From DYFX01 sp964400625 (GTDB lineage: Bacteria; Patescibacteriota; Patescibacteriia; SG8-24; DYFX01): 64,000 bases of DNA. The stretch is taken from positions 1-64,000 of the forward strand of contig CAYNUS010000007.1 in assembly GCA_964400625.1 (NCBI GenBank), read 5' to 3'. Position numbers and translations under genes: made by a program. The notes under the pieces are model-generated. The model ran no database searches, was not told the origin of the DNA, and was given only the letters and a program-made list of their open reading frames with translations. Of the stretch, positions 16,420-26,446 are shown one piece after another (positions within the stretch are counted from its first letter, which is position 1; each line of letters begins with the position of its first letter).

Positions 16420-17091
16420 ATGCCAACGAATACGCCGCCGTCCGGCGCGTCCGCTCCGGCGTCCGGCCTGGGCGGAAAGGCCGCGCTCGGGCTCGCGTGC
16501 CTCGTGGTCGGTCTCGTCATCGGGTACGGCGCCGGCCGCGTCTCGACGGGGACGCCCGTGAATCCTCTCGCACCCTCCGAAAACGGCGGGAACGCGGGCG
16601 GAACCGCCCTCGATACCACGCCCGTACCTCCGCCGCCGGCCGAAACGCCGACGCTGAACGGCACGGCCGTCGCGAGCTCCGCGGAGCAGCTGACCTTCGA
16701 CGCCGACGTCGCGTTCTACGACCCGGACGGTTCCAGGAAGCTCCCGGTCCGCAGGACGGCGAAGATCGGCGCCGAGACGGAGGTCTTCCTCCTCACGGAA
16801 CGGAGCCGAGAAGAGATGGAAGCGGCCTCCGCCGCCCACGAGGCCGCGCTCGAAGCCGTCTCGCCGGACGAACTCCCGCCGCCGCCTCCCACGCCGCTCA
16901 AGTCCGTACGGATCGCCGCGACCGACATCAAGGCCGGCGACCTCGTGACCGTCGACGCCGCCGCCGACGTGCTCGCCTCCGCCTCGTTCGATGCCGTGCG
17001 CATCACGGTCATCGCCAAACCGGAAGCGGCGCCCGAACCGGCCGCGCCGGCGCCTCCGCCGGAAGCCGCGTCCCAGCCCGAATCGCCGTAG
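16420..17091 (+). CDS. membrane-anchored protein of unknown function
   Basis: A 223-residue protein. A short N-terminal tail, one transmembrane helix (about 21-41, ending in GYGAGR) and a Pro/Thr-rich linker lead to an extracytoplasmic domain of about 120 residues with beta character and a Pro-rich C terminus. The topology is that of a signal-anchored surface protein. No ribosome binding site at the usual distance was seen. It shares its promoter region with cysS. Family unknown. Confidence 0.65.
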   Translation: MPTNTPPSGASAPASGLGGKAALGLACLVVGLVIGYGAGRVSTGTPVNPLAPSENGGNAGGTALDTTPVPPPPAETPTLNGTAVASSAEQLTFDADVAFYDPDGSRKLPVRRTAKIGAETEVFLLTERSREEMEAASAAHEAALEAVSPDELPPPPPTPLKSVRIAATDIKAGDLVTVDAAADVLASASFDAVRITVIAKPEAAPEPAAPAPPPEAASQPESP

Positions 17092-17102
17092 CCCGAAACG
17101 AA

Positions 17103-17129
17103 AACCGCCCCTCGCAAGGGGCGGTTTTT
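17103..17129. terminator. bidirectional terminator
   Basis: Stem CCGCCCC/GGGGCGG with T5 on the plus side and a TTTT-containing tail on the minus side, between two convergent genes. Confidence 0.8.
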
Positions 17130-17147
17130 CGCGGCGTCGGGCGCCGC

Positions 17148-20100
17148 TCAGTCGCGCAGGTCATCGACCTCGGACTCGAGCTGGCGGACGCGCTCCTCGA
17201 GTTTCCGCAGTTTCGCGTCGAGCTCATCGACCTTGTCGATCTTGGCCTCGAAGCCTTCGATGCGGAGGTCGAGAGCCTTGATGGCGTTCAGGTTCACGAA
17301 GTCGAGCGCGCTGGGATCCACGACCAGCATGTCCGTGGTGTCGATGTCGTCCGGGTGCAGCTTCTTCTGCTGATGCTGGACCATGTACGGGGCGACCTTC
17401 TCGACCTCCTGCGCGATGAAGCCGATGCCCTTCATGCCCTTGGGCGTTTCGCCGAGGCCGTTATAGGTGTAGTTGACCGGGTTCAGCTTGCGCACGACAT
17501 CGAGACCGTCCTTGAAGTTCGTGACGTCTTCCTTCGTCCGCGCATCGGAGGGGGCGGACCATGAGCCGCCGCCCGGCTTCACGGCGCCGCCGGTGATGAT
17601 TTCGACGCCCCAGGATGCGCCGGCGATGAAGGTCGTGGCGGTATTGTCGGAGTCGTAGAAACGCGCGCCGGTCGAGTTGCCGTAGCCGACGACGCCGTAG
17701 GTGTTGCCCGAACCGACATAGACGCCGTAGCCGCCGCCGCTGTAGCCGCCGATGTACGTGACGCCGCCGCCGGAAGTGTTGGCGAAGTAGCCGCCTGAGG
17801 TCGAACCCAATCCGTAGGCACCGTAGGTACCGAACGCCGCGTACAGGACAGATGTGCCGTTCGTGTCGTTGAAGTAGCCGCCGTAGTAATCACCGTAGGC
17901 CATGATGCCCTTGCCGTTGATGCCGCCGTCCTTGCGGCCGATGTAGGCGTAGGCCGAAGAGTCGTTCCAGACGGTCAACTGGTAGTCGGTCGTCGAGCCC
18001 GTGCCGATGCCGACTTCGCCGCTGAAGTAGCCGTCGCCGGCGCCGTAGAGCGCGTACGCGGTGCCGGAACCGTAGACGCCGTAGGAGCCGCCGTAGAAGA
18101 CGCCGCCGTAATCCGAACCGCCGGTCGTGATGCCCCAGGTCGTGCTCGGCGAATATCCGTTCGCGCCGATCGCGCCGGAAACGCGAAGGGTTCCGCCCGT
18201 ACCCTGCAACGTCATGAGCTCCGTCGTCAGCGAGGAGTTGTCGAACCACCCGAAACGGGCGCCTGAACCGTTCAGGTGGGTCGTGAGCACGCCCGGCAGC
18301 ACGCCGAGGCCGTAGGCGTTTCCAAGGCCGGTCTCGTAGAGCGCGAGCTTGGTGGCGGCCGTCGTCGATCCGAGGGAGAGCGGGTAGCTCGGCGACGCGT
18401 AGCCGATGCCGACGTTCGTGCCGTTGTCGTAGATCGTGGAGTTGCCGATCGATTGCACGCCGGTGAACTTCGGAACGTAGTTGGCCGTACCGCTGCCGGT
18501 GATGTCGTCCGCGGCGTTGGTGTCGCCCGTGTTCGTGACGGTGAGGGTCGGCGCCGCGCCGCCGATGGAGATGCCGGCTCCGGCCGTGAGCCCCGTGATG
18601 TCGTCGGCGGCGTTCGCGTCGCCGGTGTTGGCGATCGTGATCGTGTCGGTCGTCGCGTCGCCCGTGACGGTGATCGCCGTGCCGCCCGTGATGTTCAAGG
18701 TGTCGGCCGTCGAATCCGGCACCGGGTCGGTGCCGGCGGACGCGTTGATCGTCGACCAGGCGTTGGGGTTATTCACGCAGTTGACCCACGCGCCGTTCTC
18801 GTAGCAGCGGAACTTGTTGGTGGTCGTGTTGTAGAACATGCGGCCGTTGGCGCCGCCGATATCCGCCGCGCCGGTGCCGATCGTGAGGCCGGAGTTGGCG
18901 CCGAGGGTGGCGCCGCCGTTCAGGGTGACGGCGCTCGCGAAGTAGGCCGTGCCAGGGGTGACGTACAAGCTGCTGAAGCTGCCGCCCCAGCCGGCCAGCG
19001 AACTGCCGGTGACGCCGGGCGAGGTGCCGTCGCCGTAACCGTAGACGCCCGCGCCGCTGCCGCCCGCCGAGGTATTGATGCCGTAAACGCCGTAACCGCC
19101 GGAAGAACCGTAGACGCCGTAGCTGCCGCCGTTGCCCGCGACGCCGGTCGAGCCGACGCCGACGACCTGTCCGACGACGCCCGTGGCGCCGGCCGCGACG
19201 AGGTACGTGGACACGCCCGTGGCGGTCACGGTGTCGGCGTACAATCCGCCGTAGACGCGCGCCATGTAGGAGCCGTTGGGAGCGCCGCCGAGGCCGAGGG
19301 TCGCGCCGTCGTCCCGGATCAGCGAGTTACCGACCGTGTCGCCGGTGCCGGTGAACTTCGTGAGGTAGTTGGCCGTGCCGCCGCCCGTGAGGGTGGCCGG
19401 GCAGTTCGTGCCGTTCTGGAGGCAGACGTTGACGCCGCCCGAGGTGAGGCTTCCGGAGGCGGTGATGGTGCCGGACAGGATGAGGTTGCCGGCGGCGTCC
19501 ACGCGGAAGCGGTCCACGCTCTCGTTCTGGAGGAGCAGGAGGTTGCCGGCGGAAGCCGTGTCGACGTTGCCGTAGATGAGATGCGTGCCGCCCGCGACGT
19601 TCAGCGTGGCGCTGCCGAAGTTGGTGCGGTTCGAGAAGGTCAAGCTGTTCGCGTAGGTGCCGGAAATGCGCGCGCTCGGGACGGTGCCGCTCGCGAGGTT
19701 CGAGGCGTTCAGGGACGTCAGGTTGGTGCCGACGCCGCTGAAGGACGTCGCCGTGACGTCGCCGTTGGCCGCGACGCGGAAGCGGTCCACGCTCTCGTTC
19801 TGGAGGAGCAGGAGCGCGCCCGTGGAGGTCGAGTCGACGTTGCCGTAGATGAGGTTCTGCGCGCCCATGACCGGCAAAGCGGCCGAACCGGCCGAGACCA
19901 TGCCCGTGAAGCTGTTGTTGCCGGTGAAGGTCTGGTTGGCGCGATCGAGCAGGGCGACGTTGGCGGAAAGCCGCGCGTCGGCGAGCGTGCCGGAGGAGAT
20001 GTTCGACGCGTTCAGCGACGTCAGGCCCGCGCCGTTGCCGGTGAAGCTGTTGGCGGCGTTGGAGAAGGTGTTGGCGCCGGTGTACGTGCCGTTCGCGTTG

Positions 20101-20918
20101 TACAGCGCGACGTTCGTCGAGAGGCGCGCGTCGTTCAGCGTGCCGGAGGTGATGTTCGTGGCGTTGAGGTTGGTGATCGCGCTGCCGTCGCCGCCGAGGC
20201 CGCCCGTCGAGGAGAACGTGCCCTGGACCGTGAGGTTGCCGGGGATGAGCACCGCGCCCGTGGAATCGATCTGCAGGCGCGAGATGCCGTTCGTGGCGAT
20301 GTTGATGGTGTCGGCGGCGCTGCGGTAGATGCCGGTGTTGGTGTCGCCCGTGAACGTCATGCTGGGCGCCGCCGCGGAACCGGTCGGCAGGAACAGCTGG
20401 CCAGACAGGATCTGCGTTCCGCTGTTGTTGATCAGGCTACGAGCGACGCCGTTGGTCGTGAACGAGATCGTGTCAGCGGCTCCGGAATAGATGCCGGTGT
20501 TGGTGTCGGTCAGGAAGCTATAGGACGGCGCGCCCACCGAACCCAGCGGGACCTGCTGTTGGCCCGCGATGCTGACCTTGTAGCGGTCCGCGCCGCCGAG
20601 CTGAAGCGCCAAGAGGTAGCCGGCCGTGGAAGCGGCGTTGACGTTGCCGAAGAAGAGGTAGTCCGTCGCCGTGGTGAAGGTCGGGGCCGAGGCGCCCGTC
20701 TCGAACTTCGCGCCGAGCTTGCCGGAGCCCGTGATGTTGATGCTGGCGGTCTGCGCGGTGCCGCTCACGTCGATGTTCTGGATGACTTCCGGGTTGCAGT
20801 TCGGCGGGACGCAGACCGGGGGCGCGAACTGCGCATGGACGGAGCCGGCGACGGCCAGGACCGTGAGGAATGCCGAAGCGGCGGCGATGCGGGTGCGGAG
20901 GTTCATGGCGATGCGCAT
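17148..20918 (-). CDS. secreted repetitive surface protein with C-terminal S74 intramolecular chaperone
   Basis: A 1256-residue secreted protein. A signal peptide ends at about residue 29 (SVHA-Q). The body is built of beta repeats: pieces such as SVDRFRV and LTSLNAS recur in the first half, and Gly-Tyr runs of the form GVYG in the second. The last ~120 residues match the Peptidase S74/endosialidase chaperone domain, with the catalytic Ser-Lys pair in SDARTK and downstream IGFIAQEVE; a heptad coiled coil ends the protein. In this family the chaperone trimerises a fiber and then cuts itself off. A trimeric fiber or adhesin is likely. Confidence 0.85.
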   Translation of the reverse strand: MRIAMNLRTRIAAASAFLTVLAVAGSVHAQFAPPVCVPPNCNPEVIQNIDVSGTAQTASINITGSGKLGAKFETGASAPTFTTATDYLFFGNVNAASTAGYLLALQLGGADRYKVSIAGQQQVPLGSVGAPSYSFLTDTNTGIYSGAADTISFTTNGVARSLINNSGTQILSGQLFLPTGSAAAPSMTFTGDTNTGIYRSAADTINIATNGISRLQIDSTGAVLIPGNLTVQGTFSSTGGLGGDGSAITNLNATNITSGTLNDARLSTNVALYNANGTYTGANTFSNAANSFTGNGAGLTSLNASNISSGTLADARLSANVALLDRANQTFTGNNSFTGMVSAGSAALPVMGAQNLIYGNVDSTSTGALLLLQNESVDRFRVAANGDVTATSFSGVGTNLTSLNASNLASGTVPSARISGTYANSLTFSNRTNFGSATLNVAGGTHLIYGNVDTASAGNLLLLQNESVDRFRVDAAGNLILSGTITASGSLTSGGVNVCLQNGTNCPATLTGGGTANYLTKFTGTGDTVGNSLIRDDGATLGLGGAPNGSYMARVYGGLYADTVTATGVSTYLVAAGATGVVGQVVGVGSTGVAGNGGSYGVYGSSGGYGVYGINTSAGGSGAGVYGYGDGTSPGVTGSSLAGWGGSFSSLYVTPGTAYFASAVTLNGGATLGANSGLTIGTGAADIGGANGRMFYNTTTNKFRCYENGAWVNCVNNPNAWSTINASAGTDPVPDSTADTLNITGGTAITVTGDATTDTITIANTGDANAADDITGLTAGAGISIGGAAPTLTVTNTGDTNAADDITGSGTANYVPKFTGVQSIGNSTIYDNGTNVGIGYASPSYPLSLGSTTAATKLALYETGLGNAYGLGVLPGVLTTHLNGSGARFGWFDNSSLTTELMTLQGTGGTLRVSGAIGANGYSPSTTWGITTGGSDYGGVFYGGSYGVYGSGTAYALYGAGDGYFSGEVGIGTGSTTDYQLTVWNDSSAYAYIGRKDGGINGKGIMAYGDYYGGYFNDTNGTSVLYAAFGTYGAYGLGSTSGGYFANTSGGGVTYIGGYSGGGYGVYVGSGNTYGVVGYGNSTGARFYDSDNTATTFIAGASWGVEIITGGAVKPGGGSWSAPSDARTKEDVTNFKDGLDVVRKLNPVNYTYNGLGETPKGMKGIGFIAQEVEKVAPYMVQHQQKKLHPDDIDTTDMLVVDPSALDFVNLNAIKALDLRIEGFEAKIDKVDELDAKLRKLEERVRQLESEVDDLRD

Positions 20919-20945
20919 ATCGCGGGTAAATTCACTGGTATCCTA

Positions 20946-21452
20946 TCACTCCTTGCGTCCGCTGAACACCATCATGGCGGCGATGGGGGCCACCAACCAG
21001 ACGAACTTCGCGGGGTCCGAGACGAACACCATCCGCGTCTGGTCCGAGAAGACGCCGAGCGCCTCCGACGGCATGAACGAGAGCCCCACGCTGAGCAGGA
21101 GCCCGACGTGCAGGACGCTGAACATCACCGTCTGGAAGAGCCGTCCTCCCCCGCCGGTGTCGAGCGAACGGAGCAAGGCGTTCTTGGAAAGGAAAAAGAA
21201 CAGCAGGACGAAGACGCCCAGGAAAGTGCCGATCTTGAAGGCGACGTTATTGACGGAGACGGCCGCCGAGAGGTCGCGGATGTACGGAGCGTTCGTGACG
21301 ACGGCGAGCCCCATGTAGATGGAGACCATGATCACGATGATGCGGTCGCGGCCGAGCGTGAGGCCGTAGAGCAGGGCGCCGATCAGGAAGAACATCAGCA
21401 AAAAGACGTCCCACGTCGGTGTCGCGAAATCCAACTGCCCGAAAAAAGGCAT
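20946..21452 (-). CDS. multi-pass membrane protein of unknown function
   Basis: A 168-residue integral membrane protein with four to five hydrophobic helices (around 15-32, 38-55, 75-95, 107-125, 148-163). It has no recognisable catalytic motif. A TATACT -10 box at 21462-21467 leaves only 9 nt before the ATG, suggesting a leaderless message. It lies 27 bases upstream of the S74 surface protein gene on the same strand, so they may share a transcript. The surface-protein context is the only hint of function. Confidence 0.65.
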   Translation of the reverse strand: MPFFGQLDFATPTWDVFLLMFFLIGALLYGLTLGRDRIIVIMVSIYMGLAVVTNAPYIRDLSAAVSVNNVAFKIGTFLGVFVLLFFFLSKNALLRSLDTGGGGRLFQTVMFSVLHVGLLLSVGLSFMPSEALGVFSDQTRMVFVSDPAKFVWLVAPIAAMMVFSGRKE

Positions 21453-21461
21453 ACTGGTGTC

Positions 21462-21467
21462 AGTATA
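21462..21467 (-). promoter_or_regulatory. -10 box for the 168-aa membrane protein gene
   Basis: TATACT on the minus strand, 9 nt before the start codon; the -35 region is weak. Confidence 0.5.
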
Positions 21468-21517
21468 CCTTATTTCCGCTTATTTTCGCCGAAGGTTTGG
21501 GGATAAGTGGGCGCTTC

Positions 21518-21597
21518 GGGCCGCGCGCCCGCACACTGGCGCCGGGAAGAGGTTTGTCGCTGTTAGAACGGACGCTGCGCGTGCGGGCGCGCGGCCC
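21518..21597. repeat. 17-bp perfect inverted repeat, 46-nt loop
   Basis: GGGCCGCGCGCCCGCAC (21518-21534) is exactly complementary to 21581-21597. It lies downstream of dnaJ in a 227-bp gap without genes. It could form a long hairpin in the dnaJ transcript or be an RNA element. Nothing else was recognised in the gap. Confidence 0.7.
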
Positions 21598-21679
21598 TTC
21601 GCTTTGGATGAAACAACGATTCGCTGCTACCACCCCGGTCCCGGCCTACGCCAGGATAAGCTCCGGCCGAGGGCCTCGC

Positions 21680-22750
21680 TCAAACGTCTTCCGCTCTCAA
21701 CTCTTCCAGAAGCTGCCTCGCTTTGCGGGAGAGGTGTTTCGGGGTCTTCACGATGATGCGGACGTAGTGGTCGCCGCGGCCGCTGCCTCGGAGGTGCGGG
21801 ATGCCGCGGGATTTGAGGCGGATCTCTTCGCCGGATTGGACGCCGGAGGGGATCTTCACTTCGAGTTCGCCGTCGAGGGTCTCGACGGGCTTGGTCGTGC
21901 CGAGGGCGGCGTCGGAGAAGGCCACTTCAAGGTTGGAGTAGACGTCGAAGCCGTCGCGTTCGAAGCGCGGGTCGGATTTCACGCGGATGTGGAGGTACAA
22001 GTCGCCGCTCGGCGTGCCGCGGACGCCCGCTTCGCCGCCGCCGCTCACGCGGATCGTCTCGCCGTCGTCGATGCCGGCGGGGATCTTCACGGTGACGGAA
22101 GTCTTCTCGCGCTTCACGCCTTCGCCGGCGCAGTCCTTGCAGCGGCTCTCGGGTACGTTCCCCGCGCCCCGGCATTCGCCGCAGGTCGCGACCGTCTCGA
22201 AGCTTCCGAGCATGGTGCGCTGGACCTGGCGGACGCGCCCCTTGCCTTCGCAGCGTTTGCACGGATGCATCTTCGCGCCCGGAGGGATGCCGGTGCCGGA
22301 ACACGTGCCGCAGGCGACGGGCTTGTACAGTTCGAACGTCTTCTCGGCGCCGAAGGCCGCTTCCGAAAAACCGATCTGCGCGTTCACCTCGATGTCGTTG
22401 CCGCGCGCCTGGCGACGGCCGCGTCCGCCGCCCATGCCGAACATGTCGCCGAACATCTCGGAGATGTCGCCCATGTCGAAATTGACTCCCCCGTTTTGGA
22501 ATCCGCCGAAGCCCCCGAACCCGCCCGGACCGCCGCCCTGGTCGAAGGTCTGGCCGAACTGGTCGTATTGGGCCTTTTTCTGGGGGTTCGAGAGGACCTG
22601 GTAGGCCTCATTGATCTCCTTGAACTTGGCTTCGTCGCCGCCTTCCTTGTCGGGGTGATGCTTGTGCGCCAATTCGCGGAAGGCCTTCTTGATGTCGGCT
22701 TCCGAGGCGCCCTTGCTCAATCCGAGGATTTGGTAATAATCTTTAGGCAT
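21680..22750 (-). CDS. dnaJ: chaperone protein DnaJ
   Basis: A 356-residue type I Hsp40. The J domain carries HPD at 32-34, a Gly/Phe-rich region follows (about 75-105), then four CxxCxGxG zinc repeats (CGTCSGTG, CKRCEGKG, CGECRGAG, CKDCAGEG) and the substrate-binding C terminus. It stimulates DnaK ATPase and delivers substrates. Start is the ATG at 22750, giving the usual MPKDYYQILG; the longer frame is unlikely. A TATAAT box lies 7 bases upstream, so the message is probably leaderless. It is not in the dnaK operon, and no CIRCE is seen here. Confidence 0.97.
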   Translation of the reverse strand: MPKDYYQILGLSKGASEADIKKAFRELAHKHHPDKEGGDEAKFKEINEAYQVLSNPQKKAQYDQFGQTFDQGGGPGGFGGFGGFQNGGVNFDMGDISEMFGDMFGMGGGRGRRQARGNDIEVNAQIGFSEAAFGAEKTFELYKPVACGTCSGTGIPPGAKMHPCKRCEGKGRVRQVQRTMLGSFETVATCGECRGAGNVPESRCKDCAGEGVKREKTSVTVKIPAGIDDGETIRVSGGGEAGVRGTPSGDLYLHIRVKSDPRFERDGFDVYSNLEVAFSDAALGTTKPVETLDGELEVKIPSGVQSGEEIRLKSRGIPHLRGSGRGDHYVRIIVKTPKHLSRKARQLLEELRAEDV

Positions 22751-22757
22751 CGAGGTC

Positions 22758-22763
22758 ATTATA
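22758..22763 (-). promoter_or_regulatory. -10 box of dnaJ
   Basis: Perfect TATAAT on the minus strand, 7 nt before the dnaJ ATG. It lies next to the ribosome binding site of the divergent gene at 22777. Confidence 0.65.
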
Positions 22764-22776
22764 CAAGGAGGCCGAC

Positions 22777-23415
22777 ATGCATCTCTGCGAACCGTGCGCT
22801 TCATCCCGTGATTGGGTGAACGATCCGGTCGTGAAGACCAAGATCGCCCTCAATCTCCAGCAGACCGACGAGAACCGGATGGCGCGCTGCGCGACCTGCC
22901 GCACCCGCATCCGCAACCCGCTCTTCCAGCTCTGCGCCAAGTGCGCCGAGAAGGCATGCCTGTGCCAGGCCTGCTCCGGCGCGACGGCGCCTTCGCCGCA
23001 GCACGTCGTCGACGAGGCGTTCGAGACGCTCTTCGACGCCTTCGTGACGCTGGTGAAGACCTACGGCGCGGACCCGGCGCGGAAGCTCCTCGCCGAGGCC
23101 GAGCTCTCGCCGGAGGAGGCGCCGCATGTCGCGACGCTCGTCGCGCTGGATGTCGGGCAGATCGACGCTCCGAAGCCGACGTACCGGTATCACTACCGCC
23201 TGCAGCGCCCCATCTGGACGAAGGTGTGGGGACAGCTCAGCTTCACGTCGCGACCGCCGCGCTGCGAGAACTGTCCGCCTCCTCCGCGCGCGCCCGCGAT
23301 GGCGTCCCGCGCCGCGAACTGCGGCCACTGGACCGCCGGTCACGGCGCCAAGTGGTGCCTGCCGTGCGCCGTGGAGCATCGGGAATGCTCCGTCTGCGAG
23401 ACCTCTACCGAGTAG
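22777..23415 (+). CDS. Cys-rich zinc-binding protein of unknown function
   Basis: A 212-residue soluble protein with three clusters of Cys pairs: CEPC at the N terminus, CATC/CAKC/CLCQAC around residues 39-72, and CENC, CGHW, CLPCAVEHRECSVC near the C terminus. Several zinc-binding knuckles are likely. AAGGAGG (22765-22771) supports ATG 22777. It is divergent from dnaJ and ends in a terminator whose stem contains the stop codon. A nucleic-acid or protein-binding role is possible; no family recognised. Confidence 0.65.
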   Translation: MHLCEPCASSRDWVNDPVVKTKIALNLQQTDENRMARCATCRTRIRNPLFQLCAKCAEKACLCQACSGATAPSPQHVVDEAFETLFDAFVTLVKTYGADPARKLLAEAELSPEEAPHVATLVALDVGQIDAPKPTYRYHYRLQRPIWTKVWGQLSFTSRPPRCENCPPPPRAPAMASRAANCGHWTAGHGAKWCLPCAVEHRECSVCETSTE

Positions 23416-23427
23416 GGGTCTTTTTTT
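23399..23427 (+). terminator. terminator overlapping the end of the Cys-rich gene
   Basis: 10-bp stem AGACCTCTAC/GTAGGGGTCT with a 3-nt loop, then a T-run; the TAG stop is in the right arm. Confidence 0.8.
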
Positions 23428-23429
23428 AT

Positions 23430-23516
23430 CCGTCATCCCGAGCGAAGCCGAGGGACCCTTGCGGCCCATGCGAGTCAAGCGGTTCCTCCGCTCGCTGCGC
23501 TCGGTCGGAATGACGG
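23430..23516. repeat. dispersed intergenic repeat, copy 1
   Basis: Imperfect inverted repeat whose outer ends read CCGTCATCCCGAGCGAAG and, inverted, CCGTCATTCCGACCGAGC. It fills the gap between a terminator and the end of dnaK. Related ends occur at 25430-25537 and 26391-26437. Confidence 0.65.
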
Positions 23517-23521
23517 CAGGG

Positions 23522-25405
<1,884 letters not shown>

Positions 25406-25429
25406 AGTGGTGATGATTATCCGTCACGT

Positions 25430-25537
25430 GTCATTCCGAGGCGCGCGTTCCAGCGCGCCGGTAGGAATCCCTTTTGGAATACGAGCCTTCCTTCAAGAGG
25501 GATCCCTACCGCCCCGCAACGCGGGGCTCGGGATGAC
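25430..25537. repeat. dispersed intergenic repeat, copy 2
   Basis: Outer arms GTCATTCCGAG and CTCGGGATGAC are complementary at 10 of 11 positions. A second nested pair, GTAGGAATCCC with GGGATCCCTAC, is also nearly complementary. It lies between hsp20 and dnaK and would form a long hairpin in their shared transcript. Confidence 0.7.
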
Positions 25538-25538
25538 A

Positions 25539-25886
25539 TCACTTTTTCGGCAGCGTGATCCGTAGCAGTCCGTGCTCGCTCGTCGTCTCCGCGCTCTCGC
25601 CGAGGACGGGCTTCGGCAGCTGCACCTTGCGCTGGAAGGCGCCGTAGCGGACTTCCTTGTAGAGGTAGTTCTTCTCGTCGACTTCCGTGCGGTGCTCGCT
25701 CTTGCCCGTGATGACGAGGAGGTCGCCTTCGACCTTCACCTCGACGTCCTTCGGATCGACGCCCGGCAGGGCCGTCTCGACGACGACGCTCTCGGCCTTC
25801 TCGTAGACGTCGACCGGAGGAATGAATCCCCCGCCGACCGGCGCGAGCGACGCGTCATCGAATGGGTTTTTGGGGAGGAGGGACAT
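25539..25886 (-). CDS. small heat-shock protein Hsp20
   Basis: A 115-residue alpha-crystallin-domain chaperone that holds unfolding proteins. The core pattern (VDVYEKAESVVVETALPGVDP near residues 23-43, GAFQRKVQLP near 78-87, GLLRITLPKK at the end) is typical. Start is the ATG at 25886 (MSLLPKNPF); a longer frame reaching 26000 overlaps the 58-codon gene and is rejected. The gap to that upstream gene is 4 bases, so it is in the hrcA-grpE operon. Confidence 0.93.
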   Translation of the reverse strand: MSLLPKNPFDDASLAPVGGGFIPPVDVYEKAESVVVETALPGVDPKDVEVKVEGDLLVITGKSEHRTEVDEKNYLYKEVRYGAFQRKVQLPKPVLGESAETTSEHGLLRITLPKK

Positions 25887-25890
25887 AAAT

Positions 25891-26067
25891 CTAGTCGTGA
25901 GCGGCCTGAAGGACCCCGACCAAAAAACCAAGGATGGCCGCGACCACAAACCAAGAATCATTTTGTCCGTACAAGAGATGATAGCCTCCGTAAAAAACAC
26001 CGAAAGTCAGGAGACCGTACAGTAATCCCTTCGTGGCACGCTTATTGTATTTTTCATGTTCGCCCAT
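25891..26067 (-). CDS. 58-aa membrane protein inside the heat-shock operon
   Basis: A complete 58-residue frame, ATG at 26067 to TAG at 25891. The product starts MGEHEKYNKRATKGLLYG and has two hydrophobic helices (about 14-30 and 39-54) separated by a short polar turn, a small hairpin membrane protein. GGAG lies 4-5 bases before the ATG, inside the end of the previous gene, and the Hsp20 ATG is 4 bases after the stop. Codon use is more AT-rich than its neighbours. Function unknown; the operon suggests a role in membrane stress. Confidence 0.75.
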   Translation of the reverse strand: MGEHEKYNKRATKGLLYGLLTFGVFYGGYHLLYGQNDSWFVVAAILGFLVGVLQAAHD

Positions 26068-26068
26068 A

Positions 26069-26362
26069 TCACTCCGCCTTCGCCTGGAAGCTCGCCCCCG
26101 CCGCTTCGAATTTGACCAGCTTGTTCTGGGTCTGGACGGCGAGTTTCATGGAGGTGGCGCCGGATTTGTGCTTGGGGAGGTCGCGGAGGCGGATCTTCTG
26201 TTCCTTGGCGCGGTTGCCGTTCTCGTCGACGGCGCGCGAAGGGACCGTGACCATCATGTCGGGGTCGAGGCGGAAGAAATTCAGGAAGTTCCCCCACTCC
26301 TTGAAGGAGAAGCGGTGGTGCTGGTAGTCGGATTCCCACTCGAGGTCGCTTTTGAACACCAT
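26069..26362 (-). CDS. 97-aa protein of unknown function in heat-shock operon
   Basis: A 97-residue soluble protein with aromatic-rich N terminus (DLEWESDYQHHRFSFKEW) and basic, beta-like middle. No signal peptide or membrane segment. It sits between grpE and the 58-aa membrane protein gene, whose ribosome binding site it contains. A dispersed-repeat fragment separates it from grpE. No family recognised. Confidence 0.65.
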   Translation of the reverse strand: MVFKSDLEWESDYQHHRFSFKEWGNFLNFFRLDPDMMVTVPSRAVDENGNRAKEQKIRLRDLPKHKSGATSMKLAVQTQNKLVKFEAAGASFQAKAE

Positions 26363-26390
26363 ACGTTTATTTGTTCGTTACCTTAGAGAG

Positions 26391-26437
26391 ATCCTTCGGC
26401 TCGCTGCGCTTCGCTCAGGATGATCATCGCGCGTGGT
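26391..26437. repeat. dispersed intergenic repeat, partial copy 3
   Basis: GAGATCCTTCGGCTCGCTGC followed by CTTCGCTCAGGATGAT: the right-end type of the repeats at 23430 and 25430, without a clear left end. It lies between grpE and the 97-aa gene. Confidence 0.55.
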
Positions 26438-26446
26438 CGCATCATA

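Noticed and set aside
18276..21506. 1076-codon plus-strand frame opposite the S74 protein
   Set aside because: Antisense shadow of low-complexity repeats; no ribosome binding site or domain.
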